A program made the translations under genes and the position numbers. A stretch of DNA of 64,000 nucleotides from Thiomicrorhabdus sp. Milos-T2 (GTDB taxonomy: Bacteria > Pseudomonadota > Gammaproteobacteria > Thiomicrospirales > Thiomicrospiraceae): NCBI RefSeq assembly GCF_000702325.1, contig NZ_KL370891.1, positions 2,142,250 to 2,206,249 of the forward strand, given 5' to 3'. Below are positions 18,177-31,178 of the stretch, one piece after another (positions within the stretch are counted from its first letter, which is position 1; each line of letters starts with the position of its first letter). Below the pieces are notes generated by a model. That model ran no database searches. It was not told where the DNA came from and was given only the letters and a program-made list of their open reading frames with translations.

Positions 18177-18692
18177 TTAAAAATTATCCGTATTAGTGAA
18201 TAAGCCAACTTTTAAATCTGTTGCACTATAAATTTCACGGCCATCTACAAACATCTTAGCGTCACCAAGACCCATATATAACTTACGTTTGATTACACGT
18301 TTCATATCAATAACGTATTCTACTTTTTTAGCTGTTGGAAGAACTTGACCATAAAACTTAACTTCACCTGAACCTAATGCACGTCCACGCCCAGGACCAC
18401 CTGTCCAACCAAGAAAAAAACCTATTAATTGCCACATAGCATCTAAACCAAGACAACCAGGCATGACAGGATCTTCATTAAAGTGACATTCAAAAAACCA
18501 AAGATCTTTTGTGATATCTAGTTCAGCGCGAATTTGACCCTTACCATAAGCACCACCTTCTTCAGAAATATGCGTGATACGATCCATCATAAGCATAGGA
18601 GGTAATGGCAATTGTGCATTACCAGGACCAAAAAGCTCACCACGGCCACTTGATAAAAGTTCTTCTCTTGTATAACTAGATTGTTGTTCCAT
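18177..18692 (-). CDS. fabA: 3-hydroxydecanoyl-[ACP] dehydratase/isomerase
   Basis: A hot-dog-fold enzyme of about 171 residues that dehydrates 3-hydroxydecanoyl-ACP and isomerises trans-2 to cis-3-decenoyl-ACP, the branch point to unsaturated fatty acids. The conserved opening is [17 protein letters not shown]. The catalytic His lies in [20 protein letters not shown], with the active-site Asp in the same stretch, and the end is ATDLKVGLF. Either the ATG at 18692 or the TTG at 18704 could be the start; neither has a strong ribosome site, and ATG gives a length close to that of E. coli. It is the first gene of fabAB. Confidence 0.96.
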   Translation of the reverse strand: MEQQSSYTREELLSSGRGELFGPGNAQLPLPPMLMMDRITHISEEGGAYGKGQIRAELDITKDLWFFECHFNEDPVMPGCLGLDAMWQLIGFFLGWTGGPGRGRALGSGEVKFYGQVLPTAKKVEYVIDMKRVIKRKLYMGLGDAKMFVDGREIYSATDLKVGLFTNTDNF

Positions 18693-18767
18693 TTGGTTTA
18701 CCAATGTTGTATCAAATACCCTACATTATAACAGGACGTAAGAGTGCAATTCAATGCGTTAAACAGA

Positions 18768-18808
18768 ATACAAAAAAGCCCGTAGTTTCTTATGAAACTA
18801 CGGGCTTT
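18768..18808 (-). terminator. Terminator after tRNA-Thr
   Basis: A perfect 15-bp stem (AAAGCCCGTAGTTTC and its complement, loop of four) lies just downstream of the tRNA on the minus strand, followed by a T-rich run. Confidence 0.9.
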
Positions 18809-18814
18809 AAAATA

Positions 18815-18890
18815 TGGTGCCGACATCAAGACTTGAACTTGAAACCTACTGATTACAAATCAGTTGCACTACCAATTGTGCTATGTCGGC
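18815..18890 (-). tRNA. tRNA-Thr (anticodon TGT)
   Basis: A 76-base cloverleaf with acceptor stem GCCGACA/TGTCGGC, anticodon stem ACTGA/TCAGT around loop TTTGTAA (anticodon TGT), a T arm with GTTCAAGTC, and an encoded CCA end. It reads ACA and related threonine codons. It stands alone, between coaX and fabA. Confidence 0.96.
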
Positions 18891-18947
18891 GAGTTGGTGC
18901 GTATTATAAGACTTGGCAGAAAAGTGTCAACACTTTTATAAACTTTT

Positions 18948-19712
18948 TTATACTTTTTTTACAGCCTCAACGGTATTGACCATTCCTTGTAAAACAAGGT
19001 CAGGAATATAGTCATACGACACATCTAAAATTCGCCCTATTTGAACAGCATCCCCGCCGGTGATAAGCACCTTAAATTGGGTTTCCATCTGACAACTTAA
19101 GTCATAAATGACACGATTAACGTACGCTGCAACCATATATAGTGTGCCACCCAAAATTGCTGACTGTGTATTATTTGCTAATAACTGACCATCATTGAAT
19201 TCAACATTAACATTATCCTGACCCTCTATCTCTAAATTAGCTGTACTTACAGATAAAGATGAATGCATCGTATACAGACCTGGAACAATAAAACCACCTA
19301 TGTGTTTACCATCAATAACCGAATCAATGGTTAAGGCAGTACCCGCATCAATAATAATTAAAGGACAGTCATAGATAGCTATGCCACCCTGCATCGCATA
19401 CCAGCGGTCTGCACCTAATTTAGTAAATACTTCATATCCTGATTTAAGACCACAACAGTTTTGTTGTGATGATAGTCTAATTGGAAATATACTCCATCTA
19501 TTTTGGATCATAGAAGTTAAGATTTCTACCTGGGCATCGTCAGCCACACTGCAAATGTAAACTTCACTTGGAATACCATTTTCTTCTAATTTCTGCAATT
19601 TGCTGTCTAACAATTCAACTAATGTAATCGCATCATTAGTTTTATATTGACTATCAATAACAGTCGCACTTTTAACTAAACTGTTGCCAATATCTATAAA
19701 TAATTTATTCAT
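18948..19712 (-). CDS. coaX: Type III pantothenate kinase
   Basis: A 254-residue kinase that starts coenzyme A synthesis from pantothenate. It belongs to the ASKHA fold. Motifs are DIGNSLVKSA near the N-terminus (phosphate-binding), KLGADRWYAMQG in the middle (catalytic Asp), IIDAGTALTID, and GGFIVPGL. Type III enzymes need a monovalent cation and are not feedback-inhibited by CoA. It sits just upstream of tRNA-Thr on the same strand; birA, its frequent neighbour, is absent, since the rRNA operon lies on its other side. Confidence 0.94.
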   Translation of the reverse strand: MNKLFIDIGNSLVKSATVIDSQYKTNDAITLVELLDSKLQKLEENGIPSEVYICSVADDAQVEILTSMIQNRWSIFPIRLSSQQNCCGLKSGYEVFTKLGADRWYAMQGGIAIYDCPLIIIDAGTALTIDSVIDGKHIGGFIVPGLYTMHSSLSVSTANLEIEGQDNVNVEFNDGQLLANNTQSAILGGTLYMVAAYVNRVIYDLSCQMETQFKVLITGGDAVQIGRILDVSYDYIPDLVLQGMVNTVEAVKKV

Positions 19713-19891
19713 AAGTAATCAAAATCCAAGGAGAACATCATAATTCCATATATCATCTGTAAAGCAACAATGCTGCCTAATATAAGTGAACGATATGATA
19801 CACAATATAATGACTATCGCACTGAATAATTCATAGTTTATCAGCAAAGTTCAAATTGAATAATAATGACAAAATCTCGAATAAATTAAGC

Positions 19892-19930
19892 CAAAAAAAA
19901 ACCCGCTATATCAGAGATATAACGGGTTTT
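19892..19930 (-). terminator. rRNA operon terminator
   Basis: The stem ACCCGCTATATC / GATATAACGGGT (one mismatch-free 5' half, near-perfect pairing) is followed on the minus strand by a run of eight or nine T. It lies about 10 bp past the 3' end of the 5S gene. Confidence 0.9.
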
Positions 19931-19940
19931 TAGAATATAA

Positions 19941-20056
19941 GCTTGGCAATGACCTACTCTCACATGGGACCTCCCACACTACCATCGGCGCTAAGACGTT
20001 TCACTTCTGAGTTCGGAATGGGATCAGGTGGTTCCATCTTGCTATTGTCACCAAGC
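19941..20056 (-). rRNA. rrf: 5S ribosomal RNA
   Basis: About 116 bases, closed by the terminal helix GCTTGG/CCAAGC. It contains the diagnostic GATCCCATTCCGAACTCAG segment of bacterial 5S rRNA. It is the last gene of the operon, 225 bp after 23S. Exact ends are estimates. Confidence 0.95.
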
Positions 20057-20281
20057 AATTTGGTGTTACGGGCTGAGATTAGTCAACCACGTAAAATTCT
20101 TTGGAATAGATCGTCTATTCATCACACTGATCACTCAATGCAACATTAATTAGGTTTTTATGTCATATATAATCGATAATAGTCAAGGTATATCACAACA
20201 TCGCTTGGCATTGATGTCTTATCATTTGATAATGTCAATTTGATAATGTCTCATCATCACAAGTCACTTTTGAGTTGTATA

Positions 20282-23310
<3,029 letters not shown>

Positions 23311-23896
23311 ATACAACTCAAAAATAACCTTATGCCTTTTGTTAACTCCACTTAATTTGGTAGCTATACCATTTAATCATTAAGCTTCTGTTTATAAGGT
23401 CTGATGAGAGTATGCAACTAAAAGTTTTAAAACAAACAACATGAATTGTCTGTTTTCGCTGTCATGATATACGCTTGAGTATTCTCAATTATATATTTTA
23501 CCTATACTTGATAATTTCTAAGCAATGCTTAAAAACTATCCAGTTTTGCGTGGTAAGCCCCTGGAAGGGAGACTTACCACACCCAACGCTCAAATGTCGG
23601 CTGAGCGTTGGGCTTCTCATTGATTGAGTCTTAAACCAACTACAGTGCCTATTGATAAATCAATAAGTAAAGTTTGCATTTAAAACCTCAATCGAGAGAT
23701 CTATTCCAAATTTTTAAAGAACTTTCAGTGTTTTCCACTGTAAATAAATTCTAAAGCTTTTTTACTTTAAAACGTATTGATAGTGAAATGCATCTTTGTT
23801 AAAACGTACCATTTTTGCTTGAGGTTGGATATTTTTATTTGCGAAGTTTGCGATAAGCAAATGAGCAAGTAAAAAGATTCAAGATCAACTAAAAAT
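23311..23896 (-). other. Internal spacer between tRNA-Ile and 23S, with two hairpins and boxA
   Basis: No gene is present. Two strong adjacent hairpins occur: 23550–23580 (GTGGTAAG/CTTACCAC) and 23582–23612 (11-bp stem CCCAACGCTCA/TGAGCGTTGGG). They are possible processing or RNase III sites. A boxA-like antitermination motif, GTTCTTTAAAAA on the minus strand, lies at 23711–23722 and is repeated in the 16S leader. Confidence 0.6.
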
Positions 23897-23973
<77 letters not shown>

Positions 23974-24011
23974 AAATATTTATTTGGGGAGCAGGCTCCC
24001 CAAATTGAATT

Positions 24012-24087
24012 TGGTGGAGCTATGCGGGATCGAACCGCAGACCTCCTGCGTGCAAGGCAGGCGCTCTCCCAGCTGAGCTATAGCCCC
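24012..24087 (-). tRNA. tRNA-Ala (anticodon TGC)
   Basis: A 76-base cloverleaf with acceptor GGGGCTA/TAGCTCC, anticodon loop CTTGCAC (TGC), T arm GGTTCGATCC and encoded CCA. It comes first after 16S. Many gammaproteobacteria instead have Ile first and Ala second. Confidence 0.97.
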
Positions 24088-24157
24088 AGTTTGTACTTTC
24101 ATGTAATTCAGAGACAATTTATGTGAAAACTCACTTAAGCTCGCAACCATTTTTATC

Positions 24158-25703
<1,546 letters not shown>

Positions 25704-25881
25704 AATCTTGCTGATATATTTCAATTCCTTCTCAGGAAATAAACACTCGGAATTGACAAAGTGAAACATGATAAAAATAATAAATTATTTATTACCAAAT
25801 ACATTTTTGTCAAAAATCGAGATTTTTTATTTGGTTACTCACTTAAGGAGTTTCCACATAAATTATCTCTGAATTACCTGA

Positions 25882-25893
25882 TTTTTAAAGAAC
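25882..25893 (-). promoter_or_regulatory. boxA-like antitermination site in the rrn leader
   Basis: The minus strand reads GTTCTTTAAAAA, close to the rrn boxA core (GCTCTTTAAC). The same 12-mer recurs before 23S at 23711–23722. This is the expected placement for Nus-factor antitermination in leader and spacer. Confidence 0.6.
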
Positions 25894-25961
25894 TTAGGTC
25901 TCTTCGAGAAGATGAAGAGTCGAATTAAATTCGATTGCTTTTCCTTCTCGGTAAGCCGCTT

Positions 25962-25991
25962 ATTGTAAGCTGATTTAGAATTCGTTGTCAA
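25962..25991 (-). promoter_or_regulatory. rRNA operon promoter
   Basis: On the minus strand, TTGACA (25986–25991) and TACAAT (25962–25967) are separated by 18 bp. They are followed by a GC-containing discriminator (AAGCGGC) and preceded by an A/T-rich tract (25992–26018) suited to an UP element. This layout is typical of stringently controlled rrn promoters. Confidence 0.75.
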
Positions 25992-26018
25992 CAATTTATT
26001 TTAAATTATTTTCAACTC

Positions 26019-26305
26019 ATTTTTTAATCAACCTGTAAAACCCGTAGGCTTTAAGCGGTGTTCTCAACCACGCTTACTCGCAACTAAGTTGCTTGTTTTG
26101 GGTGTCTGCGTTGGAACAGGTGCGTATTCTAGTCATTTCCACCAACAACGCAACCCCTTTATTCACCTTTTTTATACTTTTTTACGCTTTTATGACATTT
26201 TTAGAGTTAACCCCACTTTACTCACTACTTATCCACAGGGTTATTCACATTTTGAGGAATTTGGGTTTATTTTATAGGTGTTTTAAACAGGAATGATTAT
26301 CTAAA
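26019..26305. other. Non-coding stretch upstream of the rRNA operon with two DnaA-box-like 9-mers
   Basis: Short open frames here look like chance. A perfect consensus DnaA box, TTATCCACA, lies at 26229–26237. A one-mismatch box, TTATTCACA, lies at 26241–26249, three bases further on in the same orientation. No dnaA, dnaN or AT-rich unwinding array is present, so this is not an obvious oriC. Confidence 0.5.
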
Positions 26306-26346
26306 CAACCAGGCCTTTATACCCCCTTGCGGGGTGTGGTTGTTTT
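26306..26346 (+). repeat. Hairpin repeat C, copy 1 (past tyrS)
   Basis: The sequence contains AACCAGGCCT, then a hairpin with CCCC-TTGC-GGGG, closed by TGTGGTTG and a T run. The same unit recurs at 27784 (inverted) and 29264. It may act as a transcription terminator in the plus direction. Confidence 0.6.
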
Positions 26347-26383
26347 TAAAGGGTCTGATTTTATTTAGTGCTTTGCTTAAACG

Positions 26384-26415
26384 AAAAAAGCGCCGTCTTT
26401 CGACGGCGCTTTTTA
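26384..26415 (-). terminator. tyrS terminator
   Basis: A perfect 12-bp stem (AAAAGCGCCGTC and its complement around TTTC) has T runs in either direction. It lies about 140 bp past the tyrS stop. Confidence 0.85.
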
Positions 26416-26551
26416 AGCATTACTTATCAAATTACCTATCACATTGATTATTACATTACCCATGCACTCTATTTATGTAAGCTTTAATTCACTTATAAAC
26501 CTTAAGCGCATAAAACAAAATTATATAAGATAGATAATATATCCCCTGCTT

Positions 26552-27748
26552 TTAAGCAATTGTAATCTTGGCAAACTTACGTTTACCCACTTGATAAACT
26601 GAAGTTGACCCTGTTGGCATAATTTGTCGGCTATCATTCACTTTTTCGCCATTAATTTTAACCGCTCCCTGCTTAGTCATTCGATGCGCATCAGAGGTTG
26701 TATTTACCAGGCCTGCTTCTTTTAATAAATTAGCTAATGGCATTTCACCTTCAATTGTGACTTCATCAATATCATCAGGAATAGCATTTTTACTAAATTT
26801 GGTTTCAAAGTCTTTTAATGCATTTTGAGCAGCTTCTTCAGAGTGGAAACGTGTAATGAGTTCTAATGCCAACTTTACTTTAACATTTCTTGGGTTTTCA
26901 CCCTCTTGCACAGCTTGCTTTAACTCTTCTATTGATTCAATACTTTCAAAGCTGAGTAACTCATAATAGCGCCACATTAAATCGTCAGAGACAGACATCA
27001 CCTTACCGAACATATCATTTGGTGCATCTTTAATGCCGATATAGTTATTTAAAGATTTAGACATCTTTTGCACACCATCTAAACCTTCAAGAATAGGCAT
27101 TGTTAATGTACATTGTTGTGGCTTACCGTAATGCCCTTGTAAAGTCCGCCCCATTAACAAGTTAAACTTTTGATCTGTTCCGCCCAATTCAATATCTGCA
27201 TCTAGCGCAACGGAATCATAACCTTGAACAAGTGGATATAAAAACTCATGAATAGCAATCGGTGTATTCGCTGCATAACGGTCACCAAAATCATTACGCT
27301 CAAGCATTCTGGCTACAGTTTGTTTTCCTGCTAATTGAATTAAATCAGCGGCAGACATCTTAGACATCCATTCAGAGTTAAACACAACCTTCGTTTTTTC
27401 TGGGTCTAAAATTTTAAAAACCTGCTCTTTATAGGTCTCAGCATTTTGAAGCACTTCTTCTGCTGTTAATGGTGGACGAGTAACACTTTTACCCGTTGGA
27501 TCACCAATCATTGCGGTAAAGTCGCCAATTAAAAACAGTACTTGATGACCTAAGTCTTGAAATTGCTTTAATTTATTAATTAAAACGGTATGACCTAAGT
27601 GCAAATCTGCAGCTGTTGGATCAAAACCGGCTTTAACGCGCAATGGCTGACCTTTTTCTAATTTTTCAATTAATTCTTTTTCAACCAAAATTTCATCTGC
27701 ACCACGTTTAATAATGGCTAACTGCTCTTGTACTGTTTTCATATTCAT
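26552..27748 (-). CDS. tyrS: Tyrosyl-tRNA synthetase
   Basis: A 398-residue class I synthetase that charges tRNA-Tyr. The HIGH motif reads HLGH within [19 protein letters not shown] (about 40–60), and the KMSKS motif is [12 protein letters not shown]-terminal S4-like RNA-binding domain is present ([14 protein letters not shown] ... [11 protein letters not shown]). The length and the HLGH variant fit the TyrRS subgroup found in many gammaproteobacteria (TyrZ-like), distinct from E. coli TyrS. Two closely spaced ATGs (27748 and 27742) could start it. It is isolated between repeat-C hairpins. Confidence 0.95.
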   Translation of the reverse strand: MNMKTVQEQLAIIKRGADEILVEKELIEKLEKGQPLRVKAGFDPTAADLHLGHTVLINKLKQFQDLGHQVLFLIGDFTAMIGDPTGKSVTRPPLTAEEVLQNAETYKEQVFKILDPEKTKVVFNSEWMSKMSAADLIQLAGKQTVARMLERNDFGDRYAANTPIAIHEFLYPLVQGYDSVALDADIELGGTDQKFNLLMGRTLQGHYGKPQQCTLTMPILEGLDGVQKMSKSLNNYIGIKDAPNDMFGKVMSVSDDLMWRYYELLSFESIESIEELKQAVQEGENPRNVKVKLALELITRFHSEEAAQNALKDFETKFSKNAIPDDIDEVTIEGEMPLANLLKEAGLVNTTSDAHRMTKQGAVKINGEKVNDSRQIMPTGSTSVYQVGKRKFAKITIA

Positions 27749-27783
27749 ACTTACTTAAATTTATTAAATTTGTTATTTATTAA

Positions 27784-27821
27784 CCAACCACACCCCGCAA
27801 GGGGGGGATAAAGGCCTGGTA
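27784..27821 (-). repeat. Hairpin repeat C, copy 2 (inverted, between pyrD and tyrS)
   Basis: The reverse complement of the 26306 unit: AACCACACCCCGC then GGGGG, then AGGCCTGGT. It lies between the pyrD stop and the tyrS start on the same strand, so it could end pyrD transcription or separate the two genes. Confidence 0.6.
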
Positions 27822-27828
27822 GAACCGA

Positions 27829-28782
27829 TTAAACCGCACCACACAAAACTGTGTCAGTATTTAATTCTAATTTTCCAGTGAGCTCAGACACTGAAGTCAT
27901 GTTATTTGCTTTTAAATATTGAGCAATGCCTTTATTAACCTTTTTAACTAATAAAGGGTCTTTTGCCACCGCCGTACCAATTGCCACAATGGATGCGCCT
28001 GCCAATAAAAATTCAATCGCATCTTCTGCACTCGCAATACCACCCAAACCAACGATTGGAACATTATGTTGCTTAGCGACTTGATACACTTGATGTACTT
28101 TCAACAACGCAACAGGTTTAATTGCCGGCCCGGATAGACCACCTTGATTATTCCCAAGCGTTGGCATGCGGGTATTCACATCAATTTGCATTCCCATTAA
28201 CGTATTTATAGCTGACAGTGCATCTGCACCCGCATCAATGACTCGCCTTGCACCTTCAGCAATATCCGTTTGGTTAGGTGACAATTTAACAATTAACGGT
28301 TTAGTTGTATTTGCTCTACAGGCTTCAACCACTCTTGCCGCCATATCAGGATCATTACCAAAAGCTGCCCCACCCTTTTTAACATTCGGGCAAGAAATAT
28401 TTACTTCAATCGCTGGCAAAGCGGTGTCATTAAACAAGCGAACCACCTCTGCGTATTCTTCAATACTTGAACCCGATACATTAATAATAAACTGCGACTG
28501 ACTTAAATCTAACTTTGGCAAATATTCATTAATAACAGCCTTTGCCCCAGGATTCTGCAAACCAATTGAATTTAATAGACCACTAGGTGATTCCATGACT
28601 CGATCAGGCTTATTACCGAGTTTAGGCTCTAATGTAGTGCCTTTTAAAAATACCGCTCCCACATCTCGATTGGAAAAGCCTGAGACAGACTGGTATTCTA
28701 TGCCGTATCCTGCATTTCCTGAAGCCATGGCTACAGGGGAAGTAAAATGCATACCACAAAAATCGACCGATAAATCAACCAC
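27829..28782 (-). CDS. pyrD: Dihydroorotate dehydrogenase, class 1B catalytic subunit
   Basis: A 317-residue FMN enzyme that oxidises dihydroorotate to orotate in pyrimidine synthesis. The active-site base is a Cys in VNISCPNVKKGG, the hallmark of class 1 (class 2 has Ser). The length and NAGYGIEYQ, VKLSPN and GLSGPAIKPVAL features fit class 1B (PyrDB). Class 1B enzymes normally work with an iron-sulfur/FAD subunit, PyrK, to use NAD; no pyrK lies in this window. The start is GTG at 28782 with AGGATAG upstream. Only 14 bp separate it from the divergent trmL. Confidence 0.92.
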   Translation of the reverse strand: MVDLSVDFCGMHFTSPVAMASGNAGYGIEYQSVSGFSNRDVGAVFLKGTTLEPKLGNKPDRVMESPSGLLNSIGLQNPGAKAVINEYLPKLDLSQSQFIINVSGSSIEEYAEVVRLFNDTALPAIEVNISCPNVKKGGAAFGNDPDMAARVVEACRANTTKPLIVKLSPNQTDIAEGARRVIDAGADALSAINTLMGMQIDVNTRMPTLGNNQGGLSGPAIKPVALLKVHQVYQVAKQHNVPIVGLGGIASAEDAIEFLLAGASIVAIGTAVAKDPLLVKKVNKGIAQYLKANNMTSVSELTGKLELNTDTVLCGAV

Positions 28783-28796
28783 AGAAACTATCCTAT

Positions 28797-29261
28797 ATGT
28801 TACATATTATTCTTTACGAGCCTGAAATCCCGCAAAATACTGGCGCCTTAATTCGCCTAAGCGCCAACATGGGCGCTCACTTACATTTAATTCACCCCAT
28901 TACTTTCGACTTAAGTGAAAAAAAGGTGCGTAGAGCCGGATTAGACTATGCTGAATTGGCTAACGTTCATGAACACCAAAACCTAGCAAGCTGTCTTGAA
29001 GACGTAAAACCTAATCGAGTTTTTGCGCTAACCACAAAAACTACTCGCTATTATACAGAGCCCAAATTTGAAAATGGCGATGCTTTTATGTTTGGCCCAG
29101 AGACCCGAGGGCTTCCAGCTGAAGTGATTGCAAGCTTGCCCCCAGAACAAAGATTAACCATTCCGATGATGCCTGGCGGTAGAAGCTTAAACTTAGCTAA
29201 TGCCGTATCTTTGGTTAGTTATGAAGCTTGGCGTCAACTTGATTTTAATATGGAATTGTAA
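28797..29261 (+). CDS. trmL: tRNA (cytidine/uridine34-2'-O)-methyltransferase TrmL
   Basis: A 154-residue SPOUT-family methyltransferase that methylates the wobble ribose of tRNA-Leu isoacceptors. The start MLHIILYEPEIPQNTG is nearly identical in layout to E. coli TrmL. The knot region shows MFGPETRGLPAEV and IPMMPGGRSLNLANAVSLVSYEAWRQL, which bind SAM. No clear ribosome site precedes the ATG. Its start is 14 bp from the divergent pyrD start, so its promoter must lie in or beyond pyrD coding DNA. Confidence 0.95.
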   Translation: MLHIILYEPEIPQNTGALIRLSANMGAHLHLIHPITFDLSEKKVRRAGLDYAELANVHEHQNLASCLEDVKPNRVFALTTKTTRYYTEPKFENGDAFMFGPETRGLPAEVIASLPPEQRLTIPMMPGGRSLNLANAVSLVSYEAWRQLDFNMEL

Positions 29262-29263
29262 AC

Positions 29264-29308
29264 ACAACCCACCAGGCCGTTATACCCCCTCGCGGGGTGT
29301 GGTAGGTT
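29264..29308 (+). repeat. Hairpin repeat C, copy 3 (past trmL)
   Basis: CCACCAGGCCG, then CCCC-TCGC-GGGG, then TGTGGTAGG. This is the same orientation as the copy at 26306. It lies between the convergent trmL and gpsA and probably serves as terminator. The stem loop differs slightly (TTGC versus TCGC). Confidence 0.6.
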
Positions 29309-29320
29309 TATATAAACTTA

Positions 29321-30328
29321 TTACTCAGACTTACCTGAACGTGTCATTAACGCTTTAACCGCTTGCTTTGGTGTTATCTGTTCCGAAACGAGCAGGTAAA
29401 CCTGCTCCATAATAGGTAAGTCTAAACCTAATTTATCCGCCAGCTGTTTAACCGTATTTACCGCCTTAGCACCTTCAACCACTTGACCAATCTCATTCAT
29501 CACTTGCTCAGAATTCATATCATTACGAGCCAAGCCAAAACCAAATCGGCGATTTCTAGATAAATCATCTGTACAAGTTAACACTAAATCACCCAGGCCT
29601 GCTAACCCCATAATGGTTTCAGTTTGCCCACCTAAAGCTTGGCTTAAACGCATCATTTCAACCATGCCTCGTGACACTAGAGCGGCTCGAGCATTAGCCC
29701 CCATACCTAATCCGTCACTTATACCTGTCGCAATCGCCATGATATTTTTATAGGCGCCACCCACCTCAACCCCAATCATATCTGATTGAGTGTACATTCT
29801 AAAAGAATCACAATGAAATAGATCCGCCCAATATTGAGCTTCGTTCTTTTGGTTAGAAGAACTCACCATGGCAGTAGGTAAACCTTTAGCGACTTCATTG
29901 GCAAATGTTGGTCCAGATAAAACCGTGACATTAGCCTCTTTACCTAAAACTTCAAACGCCACTTCATGCAACAGTTTTTGAGTTACCGGTTCAAACCCCT
30001 TGGTTGCCCAAGCGATATGACAAGACTTTTCTTTAAGTAAACTTTTAATGGCAATTAAGGTTTCTCTAAAAGCATTACTAGGGACAACCACTAAAATACT
30101 TTCAACCTGTTCAAGCGCGTCCTTTAAACTTGCCATTGGGTATAGGTTATCTGGCAAAACAACACCGGGCAAATAACGTGAATTTTCACGTTCTGTTTTA
30201 AGCTGCTCTGCTTGTTGCTGGCGATGAGTCCATAAATTTACGCTATGCCCAACCTTAGCTAAATGCAAAGCCAAAGCGGTACCCCAAGCACCCGCACCTA
30301 AAACCGCTATTTTATGAGGACAACTCAA
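29321..30328 (-). CDS. gpsA: Glycerol-3-phosphate dehydrogenase [NAD(P)+]
   Basis: A 335-residue cytosolic enzyme that reduces dihydroxyacetone phosphate to sn-glycerol 3-phosphate for phospholipid synthesis. It has the Rossmann motif GAGAWGTALA, the conserved VLSGPTFANEVAKGLPTA, and the catalytic Lys in GGAYKNIMAIATGISDGLG. The start is TTG at 30328 with TAGG seven bases upstream. It follows secB by 15 bp, in the conserved order rhodanese–grxC–secB–gpsA also found in E. coli. A near-copy of the palindrome occurs within the gene near 29593. Confidence 0.96.
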   Translation of the reverse strand: MSCPHKIAVLGAGAWGTALALHLAKVGHSVNLWTHRQQQAEQLKTERENSRYLPGVVLPDNLYPMASLKDALEQVESILVVVPSNAFRETLIAIKSLLKEKSCHIAWATKGFEPVTQKLLHEVAFEVLGKEANVTVLSGPTFANEVAKGLPTAMVSSSNQKNEAQYWADLFHCDSFRMYTQSDMIGVEVGGAYKNIMAIATGISDGLGMGANARAALVSRGMVEMMRLSQALGGQTETIMGLAGLGDLVLTCTDDLSRNRRFGFGLARNDMNSEQVMNEIGQVVEGAKAVNTVKQLADKLGLDLPIMEQVYLLVSEQITPKQAVKALMTRSGKSE

Positions 30329-30343
30329 GTGAATGCCTAAAAT

Positions 30344-30796
30344 TTATTGCGCTGTTTCTGATTCTTGAGCAAGTTGCTGCATATGCTCATGATACATTGC
30401 TTCAAAATTAACAGGCTCAAGCAATAACTGAGGAAATCCTCCACGAGCGACTAAATCAGAAACGGTTTCACGTGCATATGGAAATAACGCATTAGGGCAC
30501 TGAACACCTAACATATAAGATAACTCTGCGTCATTAAAGCCACCAATGGTAAAAATTCCTGCTTGTTCAACTTCACATAAAAAAGCAGTCTTTTCTTCAA
30601 TCTCAGTTTGCGCCGTAACACGAACAACGACATGATAAACATCGCCTTCTAAATTTCGGCTTTCAACATTTAAATCCATTGAGAGGCCTGGCTGAAATTC
30701 TGTAGTAAACAGTTCAGGAGTATTTGGTGATTCAAAAGAGACATCTTTTGTATAGATTTTTTGAATTACAAATGTTTGTTGTGGTGCTTCAGACAT
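30344..30796 (-). CDS. secB: Protein-export chaperone SecB
   Basis: A 150-residue tetrameric cytosolic chaperone that keeps preproteins unfolded and hands them to SecA. Recognised by FVIQKIYTKDVSFESPN at the start, VVVRVTAQTE, and the signature CPNALFPYARETVSDLVARGGFPQLLLEPVNFEAMY. Length is normal. AAGGA precedes the ATG. It is in a minus-strand cluster with grxC upstream and gpsA downstream. Confidence 0.97.
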   Translation of the reverse strand: MSEAPQQTFVIQKIYTKDVSFESPNTPELFTTEFQPGLSMDLNVESRNLEGDVYHVVVRVTAQTEIEEKTAFLCEVEQAGIFTIGGFNDAELSYMLGVQCPNALFPYARETVSDLVARGGFPQLLLEPVNFEAMYHEHMQQLAQESETAQ

Positions 30797-30867
30797 GATT
30801 ATTCCTTAGTTCAGTTTTAATAAAGAACTTTGCTTGAGAGTCACTCGCGCAAAGCTCTCATCTAAAA

Positions 30868-31122
30868 TTATGCTTTTAGTAATGAGTCAACTTCGCCGCG
30901 TTTATCGGCAGCTGATAAATCATCAAAGCCACCAATATGCTGTTCACCAATAAAAATTTGCGGAACAGTATTTCGACCAGTTTTAGCTTCTAACTCTGCC
31001 CACTTTTCAGCATCATTACCAATATCAATGCTTTGATATTCAACTCCTTTTGAGTCAAATAAACGTTTTGCCATCACACAAAATGGGCACGTTGCTGTGC
31101 AATAAATTACGACTTCAGCCAT
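30868..31122 (-). CDS. grxC: Glutaredoxin 3
   Basis: An 84-residue cytosolic thiol-disulfide oxidoreductase using glutathione. It has the active site CPFC within CTATCPFCVMAKRLFDSKG, the cis-Pro loop TVPQIFIGEQHIGG, and the typical GGFDDL ending region. I chose the ATG at 31122, which has AGGA upstream; the ATG seven codons earlier would add MPKKGKN over a poor ribosome site. It lies between the rhodanese gene and secB. Confidence 0.95.
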   Translation of the reverse strand: MAEVVIYCTATCPFCVMAKRLFDSKGVEYQSIDIGNDAEKWAELEAKTGRNTVPQIFIGEQHIGGFDDLSAADKRGEVDSLLKA

Positions 31123-31178
31123 GTTTTTTCCTTTTTTTGGCAAAACGTCTTCTTTTACAGAAGGCGAACTACCTTTCT

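Noticed and set aside
18704-18979. Open frame over the tRNA-Thr gene
   Set aside because: It reads through the tRNA, its terminator and the coaX end; a chance frame.
26229-26249. Chromosome replication origin
   Set aside because: Only two DnaA-like boxes and none of dnaA, dnaN, gyrB or an AT-rich unwinding element.
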